The notes: generated from the sequence alone by a model not told the origin. Positions 42,773 to 51,164 are shown, numbered from the stretch's first letter. The stretch: 64,000 nt of DNA from JAAYCI01 sp964370445 (GCA_964370445.1 CAYJJK010000002.1:1-64000), one strand, 5' to 3'. Numbers and translations: made by a program.

Positions 42773-43609
42773 CTATGTTTGCACCTGGTAATAAATCGCA
42801 TCGTCTTTATTCGTCAAGACAAAAGCATCATAGTTGATGCGCCCCTCGACCAAGCTGCCAGAAAGACCTGGCGGATCTTGATGAATTTTGTAGTCCTCTA
42901 ATTTGGTAGGAGCCACCGTTGCGCAGGGATGTGCCAAAAGAAATCCAAATTTTGCAGGTAAGCGCGAAGAGGGCACTTTGATCACACTAGCTCCATCTAG
43001 CATTGCAATAACACCCTTGCTGCGTACCTCTTGCCCCAACTCAGTTTCCATAACAATATCGCTGCTTTTTTTCATCAAGAGGTAAACATCCGGTGTCACA
43101 ATCAAAACGCGCCCTGTTTCGGGCACTTCGCTGTTATCCAATGTATTTCCCGCTTTAATGATGTTTTCATAGATGTTTTCTGCGGTAAGTGCAAGAGCGG
43201 TGGCCTTTGTACCGGCACCTGTACACATTGCACTATACACATAGGTATCCACTTCCGGCATCACCACTTCGCGTAATTGGCGAGCCAATGCACCGGCTGC
43301 CTGCAGAGCACGCTTGGTTTCATCCTCATCCAATTTATCGATGGCAAATGTAAAACTGCGATCACGGCTGAGGGTCATGGTCTGCGTGGTAGCCGACAAA
43401 TCCTCTACTTCGCCATAACGACTGTAGTTGCCCTCTGCCGCCCCTTGCCTTCCATAATTGTTCATGGATGCCGTAGATATACGATAAATTTTTACAGAAT
43501 TTGCACCATCCCAGCTGAAATCTTGATTTGTCAATAAACTTTTTTTCGATTCCGCTGCAAACAATTCATCAACATACGGTAAAAATTGACTTGCTAATTC
43601 AATAGCCAT
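42773..43609 (-). CDS. Phage major capsid protein, encoded away from the tail/packaging locus
   Basis: Predicted 278-residue HK97-fold capsid protein. Seen: FLPYVDELFAAESKKSLLT, SVKIYRISTASMNNYGRQG, the ATTQTMTLSRDRSFTFAIDKLDEDETK block, ALARQLREVVMPEVDTYVYS, and near the end PGLSGSLVEGRINYDAFVLTNK. This pattern matches capsid proteins of Clostridia phages. AAGGAG precedes the start. It follows the scaffold gene by 44 bases. The element at 15.4-30.6 kb lacks a capsid gene between portal and connectors, and this gene could supply it. A stand-alone shell (encapsulin-like) is the alternative. Confidence 0.85.
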   Translation of the reverse strand: MAIELASQFLPYVDELFAAESKKSLLTNQDFSWDGANSVKIYRISTASMNNYGRQGAAEGNYSRYGEVEDLSATTQTMTLSRDRSFTFAIDKLDEDETKRALQAAGALARQLREVVMPEVDTYVYSAMCTGAGTKATALALTAENIYENIIKAGNTLDNSEVPETGRVLIVTPDVYLLMKKSSDIVMETELGQEVRSKGVIAMLDGASVIKVPSSRLPAKFGFLLAHPCATVAPTKLEDYKIHQDPPGLSGSLVEGRINYDAFVLTNKDDAIYYQVQT

Positions 43610-43653
43610 AAACGTTCACACTCCTTATCTTTTCTTTTTTACAAAATCTGCTC

Positions 43654-44148
43654 TTATTGATGAAAAAAGACATTGCGTAACGAATCTGTGGCCGATTTCA
43701 CCTGTGCTGGGCTTTTTTCGGGCGCCCAGGCATTGGCGCGTAAAATACGATCCACAGCATATTGCTCAGTTTTCTGCAGCAAACTTTTAACAGTGGCCAA
43801 GCTTTTTTCAATTGTCTCATCATCAGAATAATCCAGCAAATCTGCGGCCTCTGTTGGTAGAGACATCGCAACCAAACGTTCTTTTGTAGCCAGTTTTCTC
43901 TCGCGTAGCAAGAGGGATTCTTCACGATGTGCCAATTCCTCGGCCAAACGCCCCGCTCCTCCCGCAACCGACCTCACTTCTCGATCACGCATAAGCCGTT
44001 TTTGCACAATTTCATTTACATCATCCTGAGAAAACGTTTTTTCTGCTGTTTTTTCTACTGTATTTTCCGTCTCTTCCAGACGTTTACGCTCCTGCTCATT
44101 TGCAGTTTCAAGGGTTTCGCTTGCATGTTGCATAGGCTTTTCCATCAT
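43654..44148 (-). CDS. Phage scaffolding protein (GP20/DUF4355-like)
   Basis: Predicted 164-residue helical, highly charged protein. Seen: FSQDDVNEIVQKRLMRDREV, EELAHREESLLLRERKLATKERL and SLPTEAADLLDYSDDETIEKS, the usual coiled-coil pattern of phage scaffolds with a QKRL..R and a LP..A.LLD block. AGGAGG lies seven bases before the ATG at 44148. Directly upstream of the major capsid gene, as in complete phages. Confidence 0.8.
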   Translation of the reverse strand: MMEKPMQHASETLETANEQERKRLEETENTVEKTAEKTFSQDDVNEIVQKRLMRDREVRSVAGGAGRLAEELAHREESLLLRERKLATKERLVAMSLPTEAADLLDYSDDETIEKSLATVKSLLQKTEQYAVDRILRANAWAPEKSPAQVKSATDSLRNVFFHQ

Positions 44149-44192
44149 CTTCTTTCCTCCTTTTGACTTTACAGTCGGCCCGGGTGGACCAC

Positions 44193-44269
44193 AAAAAAAA
44201 CAAACGATGACACATAGGTTTTAAATTTATGTCCGATTGTCAGACAGGCCTTGTGCCATCGTCTTGTTT
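44193..44269 (-). terminator. Strong intrinsic terminator before the scaffold gene
   Basis: On the minus strand AAACAAGACGATGGCACAAG pairs with CTATGTGTCATCGTTTGTTT (about 20 bp with small bulges; stem 44198-44269), and TTTTTTTTG follows. It sits exactly between the small gene 44268-44459 and the scaffold gene. I see no promoter in the 45 bases between it and the scaffold start, so capsid expression would need read-through. Confidence 0.65.
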
Positions 44270-44459
44270 ACAATGGTGATAGGGTGCTTGGCTCCTCGCC
44301 AATCGTGGCTCTACCAAATAAATAGCAGATGGCACACAAGTATACAATGTCTTTTGTCCCACATCTCAAAATAAGCTCACGTAGTATCGGAAGCTCTTGA
44401 TGCGGAAATGGTTGTGCCTCTAAATGTGTCAATATCATTTTTGCCAAAATATGCTCCAT
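44268..44459 (-). CDS. Small hypothetical protein, first gene of the capsid mini-locus
   Basis: Predicted 63-residue protein: MEHILAKMILTHLEAQPF.. LPILRELILRCGTKDIVYLCAICYLFG. Helical, no family recognised. GGGGAG lies five bases before the ATG at 44459. It follows a consensus promoter with a palindromic operator and ends inside the terminator stem, an arrangement reminiscent of a control (antitermination or leader) gene. Its role is unknown. Confidence 0.5.
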   Translation of the reverse strand: MEHILAKMILTHLEAQPFPHQELPILRELILRCGTKDIVYLCAICYLFGRATIGEEPSTLSPL

Positions 44460-44466
44460 CAAATCT

Positions 44467-44528
44467 CCCCTATAATAAAATTAGCAATTTGCTGATTTTA
44501 TTATAGGGGAGGCAAGTATATTTGTCAA
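44467..44528 (-). promoter_or_regulatory. Consensus promoter with 43-bp palindromic operator of the capsid locus
   Basis: Minus strand TTGACA (44528-44523), exactly 17 bases, TATAAT (44505-44500). The inverted repeat 44467-44509 has 21-base arms matching at 20 positions (half-arm CCCCTATAATAAAAT) and spans the -10 through the ribosome site of the first gene. A repressor bound here, probably the divergent XRE protein, would silence the locus. Confidence 0.8.
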
Positions 44529-44544
44529 GAGAAAAATAATCATA

Positions 44545-44573
44545 TTGCTCATTTTTTTAAAATGCGGTATACT
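44545..44573 (+). promoter_or_regulatory. Promoter of the capsid-locus XRE gene
   Basis: TTGCTC, 17-base spacer, TATACT. It is followed by a 5' leader of about 110 bases. Confidence 0.6.
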
Positions 44574-44594
44574 AAAGGCAAGAGACGTACACAT

Positions 44595-44662
44595 ACGAAT
44601 CCCCCTTTAATGTTATGTTTAGCTTTGACTAGTTTCATTGATACCTTAAAGGGGTTATTCGT
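44595..44662 (+). promoter_or_regulatory. Leader stem-loop before the second XRE gene
   Basis: ACGAATCCCCCTTTAA (44595) pairs with TTAAAGGGGTTATTCGT (44646) around a 35-base loop. A third partial copy (ACGAATGGGG) lies at the ribosome site (44671). An operator pair or an RNA switch are both possible. Confidence 0.4.
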
Positions 44663-44689
44663 AACAACACACGAATGGGGATGTTATAA

Positions 44690-45220
44690 ATGATTCAACG
44701 GAAAACTTTAGGCGAACGCTTGGTGGAAGCACGTAAGGCAAAGGGATTAAAACAATATGAACTGGCAGAAAAGCTAGGCCTTACACCCACAGCACTAAAT
44801 TATTATGAAAAAAATAAACGCAGACCCGATTACGACACTTTAGCCAAGCTAAGTTTTGAGCTAGGGCATAGTGTAGACTACTTTTTGGGGCTAGAGGCCG
44901 AAAATGCACAGCGTGTGCGTGAAGCTTTACAAAATGAAAATGCACAACAATTGGCGCACAGCCTAAACCTAGACGCAGACAAAATCGAATTTGACGAAAA
45001 AACGCTAACTTTGGACAGTTATGAGGTGGATTATCAAAAAGGCGACCTTGCTTCCATGCCACGCTATAGCGAATGGAGCCACATTCTCTCCAAAGCAGCC
45101 GGCCAGCCCGAAAGTGATAAGCACCAAAATGATATTTATCAATTGCTGCAAATTATTGCAGGCATATCAGGAAAAGACTTGATAAAACTGCTTGATTATG
45201 CAAAAGAAATCACAAAGTGA
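44690..45220 (+). CDS. XRE-family repressor of the capsid mini-locus
   Basis: Predicted 176-residue protein. Helix-turn-helix at residues 6-65 (LGERLVEARKAKGLKQYELAEKLGLTPTALNYYEKNKRRPD), then a middle region and a C-terminal helical domain (NDIYQLLQIIAGISGKDLIKLLDYAKE). GGGGATG lies before the ATG. Divergent from the capsid transcript. It differs in sequence and size from the repressor at 29809, and their operators differ as well, so the two loci are under separate control. Confidence 0.8.
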   Translation: MIQRKTLGERLVEARKAKGLKQYELAEKLGLTPTALNYYEKNKRRPDYDTLAKLSFELGHSVDYFLGLEAENAQRVREALQNENAQQLAHSLNLDADKIEFDEKTLTLDSYEVDYQKGDLASMPRYSEWSHILSKAAGQPESDKHQNDIYQLLQIIAGISGKDLIKLLDYAKEITK

Positions 45221-45240
45221 TAGCGTGAATTTGGTAAATA

Positions 45241-45283
45241 GTAAAACAGGGTGCGGAGCTTTTAACTCCACACCCTGTTTTAC
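45241..45283 (+). terminator. Intrinsic terminator after the second XRE gene
   Basis: 18-bp stem with one mismatch (GTAAAACAGGGTGCGGAG / CTCCACACCCTGTTTTAC) and a 7-base loop. Confidence 0.75.
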
Positions 45284-45440
45284 TGTTTCAATAATAATCA
45301 CGCTAAATTTGGTTCATATCCCGTCTCAGCTGTCGTGTCGTTACAAAAATTCCACCAACCGGCCTTCTGTATTCGTTTATTCTATAGAAAATACAAACCT
45401 GCTCTTTTGTCGTCGTCAAACCCAAAATTTTTGCACAAGC

Positions 45441-48400
45441 TCAGCTTCGCCTCGCCAGTGGTAAAATTCCCACAAGTAAACTCCAACCCAGCTGATACAG
45501 CAATACAACACCGATGGACAAAATAGATAACGCACCGCTGAAAGCCAACAGAATCGCTAAAACACCGGCCAAAATCATACCAGCCACTTGCACAAAGGTG
45601 CTCATACGCTCGCTCTCCACACAGGTGGCTGCAGCACGCATGCCACCAATAAAGCTGGTAAACGTACCAAGGTGGCTCATCACACCCTCACTTTCCGGCA
45701 GGTAGCTACACAGCGGTTCCATGAGGCGCTTCTCATTTTTGTCCAGCACCTTCACAACCCCTTTGGGCAATTTATACACACGCTCAATAAGCTCACTTGT
45801 CACACACGGATCTTCACTTTGCACCAACATAGATACGCCACTGGAAAGCAAGCCATTCATGGTGGCACGCACGCCAAATTCAGGTGTGTACTCAATTAAA
45901 AACATAGCAAATAGCCGGCCGGACACCGCCAAATATAAAGGCACACTTCCCTCGGCACAAAGTTTTAGTTCCATTTCCAAAGGCGGTGGGCTGATATCGT
46001 GCATTTGTAGCATTTCTCGTGTACCTACTACCACACGATTGTTGTCTACAAAACCCACAAAGCCACGTCCCACCTCACACAACAAGTTTTCCACTTTAAA
46101 CAACATGTCTTTCTTGCCCTGTATCACGCCAAGAAATACATCTTGCATCGTGTCACAGTGCTCTGTTAAAATACTAGCCGCATAAAGAATCGCCAAATCA
46201 ATGCGTTCTTTCTCAAAAGTTTTAATCCCTTTTAAGGTAACACTGGTGTTTGGAAAAATATCCTTTGCACCGGCCATCACCACATTAACACTTCCCAGTT
46301 CTTCAATCGCACTCCACCCGGGTACCACCACACCCAATTTGCTACCGGCTTGCTGCAACAGGCTGGCCGGCACCGCGGCAAGCAAGGTGGATGATAAGGG
46401 TGCCACTATACAAGCGGCAGCTGCAAAATAAGAAAGTGCAAATAGTAGCTCCCCAGTAAAAATAAAACCAAGCAAGATGCACAAAAAAGATACACCAAGG
46501 CAAACCCAAGCCATTTTTTTAGCCACCAAATCACTTCGACGGTGTGAAAAGCTCTGGCGCAAAAAACCTTTCATAAGGGCTGTTGGTCGGCTCACCAAGA
46601 TACTGGGCATCTCCTCTTCAAGGCCCCTTGTCACATGATAAGCTACATCCCCTCCACCTTCCAAAACATAGGCTGCACTTTGTTCTGCGCCACTGCTCGC
46701 CAGGCGAAAACCATCTAAAATTGCTTCACATCGTAAATATTTACCAAAAGCATTGCCACATAAAAGCAAGGTAGCAATGGGCGCAAACAGGCTTACTTCA
46801 GGCGCATTTCCGCTGATGACAAAAACAGACACCACCACCGTTTGTAATAAGGTGGCCACTGCGGCCACTGCAACGGCAGAATCTACCGTGGCTTGACCAA
46901 GCAAACCAATAAGGCCGCTGGCTACAGTTGTGAAATTAAACACAAACACTGCCACAAATACCGCCACATAAGCCAATGTAAAGAAAAGAGGCGATAGTAT
47001 AGGGTTTAGCAGTTCTGGCAATGGCAAAACATTTGCAAAACCAAAAGACAACCACAACAAAAGCAATGTACCCACTACAGAAATTATAACCCTGCGCAAC
47101 AAGCTTGTACGCAAATCGCTCAATTCACCTTCCACCTGTTGTGCATCTTGAGGGTTGTTATAATCATCTTCAAGTTCTTCATCAACATCATAGCCGGATG
47201 AATCACTTGTAAACTGAGAAAACTCTCCGGTAAGCAAAGTGGTGCGCCCCTTTTTTGCCTTACGACGTTGCAAGGGTCTGCCTATCGCTTCTGCTTCCTC
47301 TTGCTCCACAATCACCGTCTCGCCAAAAAACTGCCGAAAGCGATCATCCACCATTTCATCCACGAACAAATTTTTCTGTTCTACAGCACCGGCTTCGTTA
47401 TCAAACTCTTGGGTATAGGCCGCCGTTGGCACACGGTCGCTGCCTGTCGCATCAATGTCGAACTGTTTTGTGCTCACCCTGGCGCTTGGCATGGGGGGAA
47501 TAGGCTTTGGAAAAGTGCCTGTCACCGAGGCCGCCGCCAAAGTAGCCGCACCTTTTTTTAATTCCTCTTGCATCGCTTCAGGTGTAACAAACACCTGTGT
47601 TTTTGAATTTTCCGACACAAAAATATCCTTATTGGGGCTTGGTGGATCAAAAAATTGTGTTGGTTGTGCAGGGGGCGCGGCCGCCAGGGCCGCCGGGGCC
47701 GCCGGGGCCACAGCAGCTGCTTCTTGCAGGGGAGCCTGTGCACGCACCCCACCAAAGGACATGCCGCCATCCGCAGACTCTGAAGCAGATACAAAAGCGG
47801 GAGCTACAGGTGAAATTGGCACTTGTGGTGGTTTTGCCGACGCCATTGGTTGTGGTGCGGCTACCTCAGCACTGCCAAGATTTGCAAAATCTAAAAGACT
47901 CACGCCCTCTTGGGATGGTGCAGATTTCTCCTCTTGCCATTGTGTGCGTGGCGGTAAGTTGCTTGCTGTGTTTTGAATCTCTTCAAACGCCTCACGCAAA
48001 GCTGTGCCGCCATCCTCCGGCTGTGCCACTGTTAAAGGTGCCGTAACCATGGCCGGCTCCACACTTGTCTCTTCATCAAAAACACCAACAAAATCATCCG
48101 TTTGTTCTTGGGGCTCATCCTCTACCAAAAGCCCTTTCTTGGCAAGTTTTGCACGACGTTTTTCTTCTTTTAAAGCTAATTTATCTGCTTTGATGCGTTC
48201 TTTTTCAAGTTTTTTTTGTTCTTTTGGGCTTAGGTGTTGTGTGTCATTTTCAGAAAACCACTCGGCCAATGCCTCGTCGCCCACAAACTTATCCTGCTCC
48301 ACTCGCTCAAGCGCTGCGGCCTTTCCCGTACGCGGGGCCATGTTGACATCCTCATGCGCACCCGACATCGGTAAGCTGTGCGTCTGTTCACCATCCTGCG

Positions 48401-49046
48401 CCTCATCCCAGTCCACATCGCTTTCCTGCCAGGCTTCGTCCTGCACCGGTGTGGGTGATTTTGCCGCCATTTTTTCCATTTTTTTTCGTTCTTTTGCAAG
48501 TCGCTTTTGTTCTTTGGGACTCAAATGCTGGGTATCATTGCCCGAAAACCACTCCGTCAATGCCTCATCGCCCACAAATTTATCCTGCTCCACTCGCTCA
48601 AGCGCCGCTGCTTTTCCCATGCGCTTTGTCCCGGCTTCACTATCAAACTCGCCCAGTTTTGGCAAGCGGCGCGTCCCTTGTACTGTCTCGGGAGAAGAAA
48701 TTGTATTTTGCATAGGTGGCTCCACCTGTGCGGAAGACACCACCTGTGCGGAAGACACCACCTGTGCGGAAGACACCGCCTGCGTGGAAGACACCGCCTG
48801 CGTGGAAGACACCGCCTGCGTAGAAGACACCGCCTGCGTAGAAGGCGCCTCCTGCGCGGATCTACGCGCACTAGAGGAAATCCCTCGTGCCGTCGCCTTG
48901 CCACTTTTTACACTTTCCAAAATACTATCGAGTTCCTGTGCGTTGTTTTGACCGGCCACCTTGCCACTGCGGTGCAGTTCTGCCAATATGGAGTCCACCG
49001 ACGCATCCGAAGGTCTATTCTGCCTGTCCAATTCACTCATCTCCAT
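45441..49046 (-). CDS. Large membrane protein with a degenerate P-type ATPase-like C-terminal half
   Basis: Predicted 1201 residues. Residues 1-650 look disordered and cytoplasmic: a Ser-Thr-Gln-Ala-Val repeat tract (about 68-107), two copies of a 50-residue charged module (GKAAALERVEQDKFVGDEAL at about 144 and 241) and a Pro/Ala-rich stretch (440-475). From 651 there are membrane segments (about 652-672, 684-712, 720-745, 845-893) and a soluble part, then two final segments (1155-1200). The order resembles P-type ATPases, but where DKTGT should be (about 920) the sequence reads VVMAGAKDIFPNTSV, and no GDGxND is present. So it is probably an inactive relative with a structural or regulatory role. 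The first ATG lacks a good ribosome site; one two codons later is possible. Confidence 0.6.
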   Translation of the reverse strand: MEMSELDRQNRPSDASVDSILAELHRSGKVAGQNNAQELDSILESVKSGKATARGISSSARRSAQEAPSTQAVSSTQAVSSTQAVSSTQAVSSAQVVSSAQVVSSAQVEPPMQNTISSPETVQGTRRLPKLGEFDSEAGTKRMGKAAALERVEQDKFVGDEALTEWFSGNDTQHLSPKEQKRLAKERKKMEKMAAKSPTPVQDEAWQESDVDWDEAQDGEQTHSLPMSGAHEDVNMAPRTGKAAALERVEQDKFVGDEALAEWFSENDTQHLSPKEQKKLEKERIKADKLALKEEKRRAKLAKKGLLVEDEPQEQTDDFVGVFDEETSVEPAMVTAPLTVAQPEDGGTALREAFEEIQNTASNLPPRTQWQEEKSAPSQEGVSLLDFANLGSAEVAAPQPMASAKPPQVPISPVAPAFVSASESADGGMSFGGVRAQAPLQEAAAVAPAAPAALAAAPPAQPTQFFDPPSPNKDIFVSENSKTQVFVTPEAMQEELKKGAATLAAASVTGTFPKPIPPMPSARVSTKQFDIDATGSDRVPTAAYTQEFDNEAGAVEQKNLFVDEMVDDRFRQFFGETVIVEQEEAEAIGRPLQRRKAKKGRTTLLTGEFSQFTSDSSGYDVDEELEDDYNNPQDAQQVEGELSDLRTSLLRRVIISVVGTLLLLWLSFGFANVLPLPELLNPILSPLFFTLAYVAVFVAVFVFNFTTVASGLIGLLGQATVDSAVAVAAVATLLQTVVVSVFVISGNAPEVSLFAPIATLLLCGNAFGKYLRCEAILDGFRLASSGAEQSAAYVLEGGGDVAYHVTRGLEEEMPSILVSRPTALMKGFLRQSFSHRRSDLVAKKMAWVCLGVSFLCILLGFIFTGELLFALSYFAAAACIVAPLSSTLLAAVPASLLQQAGSKLGVVVPGWSAIEELGSVNVVMAGAKDIFPNTSVTLKGIKTFEKERIDLAILYAASILTEHCDTMQDVFLGVIQGKKDMLFKVENLLCEVGRGFVGFVDNNRVVVGTREMLQMHDISPPPLEMELKLCAEGSVPLYLAVSGRLFAMFLIEYTPEFGVRATMNGLLSSGVSMLVQSEDPCVTSELIERVYKLPKGVVKVLDKNEKRLMEPLCSYLPESEGVMSHLGTFTSFIGGMRAAATCVESERMSTFVQVAGMILAGVLAILLAFSGALSILSIGVVLLYQLGWSLLVGILPLARRS
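48723..48848. repeat. 18-bp tandem repeat (7 copies) inside the large membrane protein gene
   Basis: Unit CACCTGTGCGGAAGACAC, seven in-frame copies with drift toward CGCCTGCGTGGAAGACAC. It encodes the SSTQAV / SSAQVV hexapeptide repeats. Copy number probably varies between strains. Confidence 0.85.
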
Positions 49047-49084
49047 TCAAAACCGGCCATGGGGCCGTTCTCTCAATAATAAGA

Positions 49085-49867
49085 TTACTCCGCCTCTCGG
49101 CCACGCAGCACTTCATACATTAAAATACCACCGGCCACCGACACATTATAGCTATCCACACCACCGGTTTGTCCCGCCATAGAAAGGCGAATCACACCGT
49201 CGCACAATTTTTTCACAAGGGGTGATACCCCACTGCCCTCACTGCCCAAAACAAGCGCTACCGCGCCATCTAGCTGTGTTTTATGCAAGGGTTCTCCACC
49301 GGCATCGGCACAATACACAAACACATTTTCCTTTTTGATGCGCCGGATACACTCGCCTAAGTTTGCCACACGTGCCACAGGCAAGCGTGAAGCCGCCCCG
49401 GCCGAAGCCTTCATCACGGTAGCTGTCACCTGCGAACAACCACGCTTTTCTATCACCACACCATGTGCACCGCATAACAAAGCAGAGCGAATGAGCGCCC
49501 CTAAGTTATGTGGGTCTGAAATGCCATCACACAGCAGTAAAAACGGAGATTCGTTTCTTTTCTCCGCTAAGTCCAGCAAATCTGCAACCTCGGCATATTT
49601 CACTTCAGCCACAAAAGCAACAACGCCCCCATGCCGCGCGCCCTGGCATAAGCCATCCAGTTTTTCACGGCGCACACGCTTCACAACGGCTCCGGCCTGC
49701 TTTGCAAGCGCCGTATAATAGCCTGCTTCTCGCTCCGCCATGCCCTCATCCAGCAAAACACTGTCTACAGTGCCTGCCGCAAGTGCCTCCACCACACTGT
49801 GCTTTCCACTCAACAATTCATTTTTTATCTTTTTATCGTCATTCTCAATCACAATTTTATCTGCCAA
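49085..49867 (-). CDS. rlmB: 23S rRNA 2'-O-methyltransferase, TrmH/RlmB family
   Basis: Predicted 260-residue SpoU-type knotted methyltransferase. N-terminal substrate-binding domain (LLSGKHSVVEALAAG, LDGLCQGARHGGVVAFV), then PFLLLCDGISDPHNLGALIRSALLCGAHGVV, VALVLGSEGSGVSPLVKKLCDGVIRLSMAG and DSYNVSVAGGILMYEVLR, the three SpoU motifs. The TTG at 49867 is chosen (GGAGG ten bases upstream); longer frames lack a site. RlmB-like by length and motifs, though TrmH-type tRNA activity cannot be excluded. Confidence 0.85.
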   Translation of the reverse strand: MADKIVIENDDKKIKNELLSGKHSVVEALAAGTVDSVLLDEGMAEREAGYYTALAKQAGAVVKRVRREKLDGLCQGARHGGVVAFVAEVKYAEVADLLDLAEKRNESPFLLLCDGISDPHNLGALIRSALLCGAHGVVIEKRGCSQVTATVMKASAGAASRLPVARVANLGECIRRIKKENVFVYCADAGGEPLHKTQLDGAVALVLGSEGSGVSPLVKKLCDGVIRLSMAGQTGGVDSYNVSVAGGILMYEVLRGREAE

Positions 49868-49909
49868 ATGCCACTTTCCTCCCTCTTGTCCAGCCACATG
49901 AAATACCAA

Positions 49910-50283
49910 TATACATTATAGCATCCCAAATGGTATTTTTCAACTTCGCTTATCTTTCAATTGTTGAAAACTATGTTGAAAACGTGGATAAGTCGGCTTT
50001 TTACCTCACTTTAGCAGTCTAACAACTTTTAGAACACAAAAATATGCACAGTAATTTTTCAAAATTCTGTATAAAATTACCGAATATTTCTACTCTTTGT
50101 AATACAAAGCTGCGTTACGCTATGATAAACCTTTTTCATTTACAAGCATAAGTTTGCATATATCAATTTGCAGGCAAAATCAAAGTTAAAGTTTCGCGAT
50201 GCAATTGATTTTTGCCATGAAACTGTGGTATACTCTGTGTTAGCTAAACCAAACAACAAACACAAAAAAGGGGAGTCGACATC
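49910..50283. other. Intergenic region with the fba promoter
   Basis: A TTGATT (50205), 18-base spacer, TATACT (50229-50234) promoter for the aldolase gene. Otherwise AT-rich without a gene. Confidence 0.55.
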
Positions 50284-51147
50284 ATGCTACAAAACGCAAG
50301 TGAAATGTTAAAAAAAGCGCGTGACGGCCATTATGCCGTGGCGCAAATCAACATCAACAACCTAGAGTGGACAAAAGCTGTGCTTTTAACAGCCGAAGAG
50401 CAGAAAAGTCCCGTAATTTTGGGCGTGAGCGAAGGAGCCGCAAAATACATGACTGGCTTTGATACCGTAACCCAAATGGTGAAAGCCATGGACAAATCCC
50501 TTGGTATCACTGTGCCGGTGGCTTTGCATTTAGACCACGGAACATACGAAGGTGCAATGAAATGTATTGATGCCGGCTTCACCTCTATCATGTTTGACGG
50601 CAGCCATTATCCCATAGAGGAAAATGTGGAAAAAACAGCAGAGCTTGTGAAAATTGCACACGATGCCGGCATGAGCATCGAGGCCGAAGTGGGCTCGATT
50701 GGCGGCGAGGAAGATGGTGTTGTGGGCGCTGGAGAAGTGGCCGATGTGGCCGCGTGCAAACGAATTGCAGACCTTGGCATCGCCTTTTTAGCCGCCGGCA
50801 TTGGCAATATTCACGGCGTATATCCGCCCAACTGGAAGGGCCTAGATTTTGAGACCCTGCAAAAAATACACGAAGCTACAGGCGGAATGCCGCTGGTATT
50901 GCATGGTGGCACGGGTATTCCCATCGAGATGATTCAAAAAGCCATCAGCCTTGGGGTATCCAAAATCAATGTAAACACCGAGTGTCAGCTCACTTTTGCG
51001 GCTGCCACACGCCAGTACATCGAGGCCGAAAAAGACCGTCAGGGCAAAGGATTTGACCCTCGCAAGTTGCTTGCCCCCGGTGTTGAAGCCATCAAAGAAA
51101 CCACGCGTGAAAAATTTGAAATGTTTGGCAGTGTGGGCAAGGCCTAA
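50284..51147 (+). CDS. fba: Class II fructose-bisphosphate aldolase
   Basis: Predicted 287-residue zinc aldolase of glycolysis. Seen: YAVAQININNLEWTKAVLLTA, VPVALHLDHGTYEGAMKCIDAGFTSIMFDGSHYP (zinc His and catalytic Asp), EAEVGSIGGEEDG and PLVLHGGTGIP with SKINVNTECQL. GGGGAGTCG precedes the ATG. Length standard. Single gene with its own promoter and terminator. Confidence 0.95.
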   Translation: MLQNASEMLKKARDGHYAVAQININNLEWTKAVLLTAEEQKSPVILGVSEGAAKYMTGFDTVTQMVKAMDKSLGITVPVALHLDHGTYEGAMKCIDAGFTSIMFDGSHYPIEENVEKTAELVKIAHDAGMSIEAEVGSIGGEEDGVVGAGEVADVAACKRIADLGIAFLAAGIGNIHGVYPPNWKGLDFETLQKIHEATGGMPLVLHGGTGIPIEMIQKAISLGVSKINVNTECQLTFAAATRQYIEAEKDRQGKGFDPRKLLAPGVEAIKETTREKFEMFGSVGKA

Positions 51148-51164
51148 AGCCATATTTGTGCATC

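Noticed and set aside
42773..44148. An encapsulin nanocompartment
   Set aside because: A phage-type scaffold gene precedes the shell gene and no cargo enzyme is present. A tail and packaging locus with a matching gap is nearby. Not fully excluded.
48723..48848. CRISPR-like array
   Set aside because: Units are contiguous without spacers and lie in frame inside a coding region.
48004..48951. 315-residue plus-strand open frame
   Set aside because: It is antisense to the repeat-rich region of the large membrane protein; Ser/Cys-rich translation without a ribosome site.
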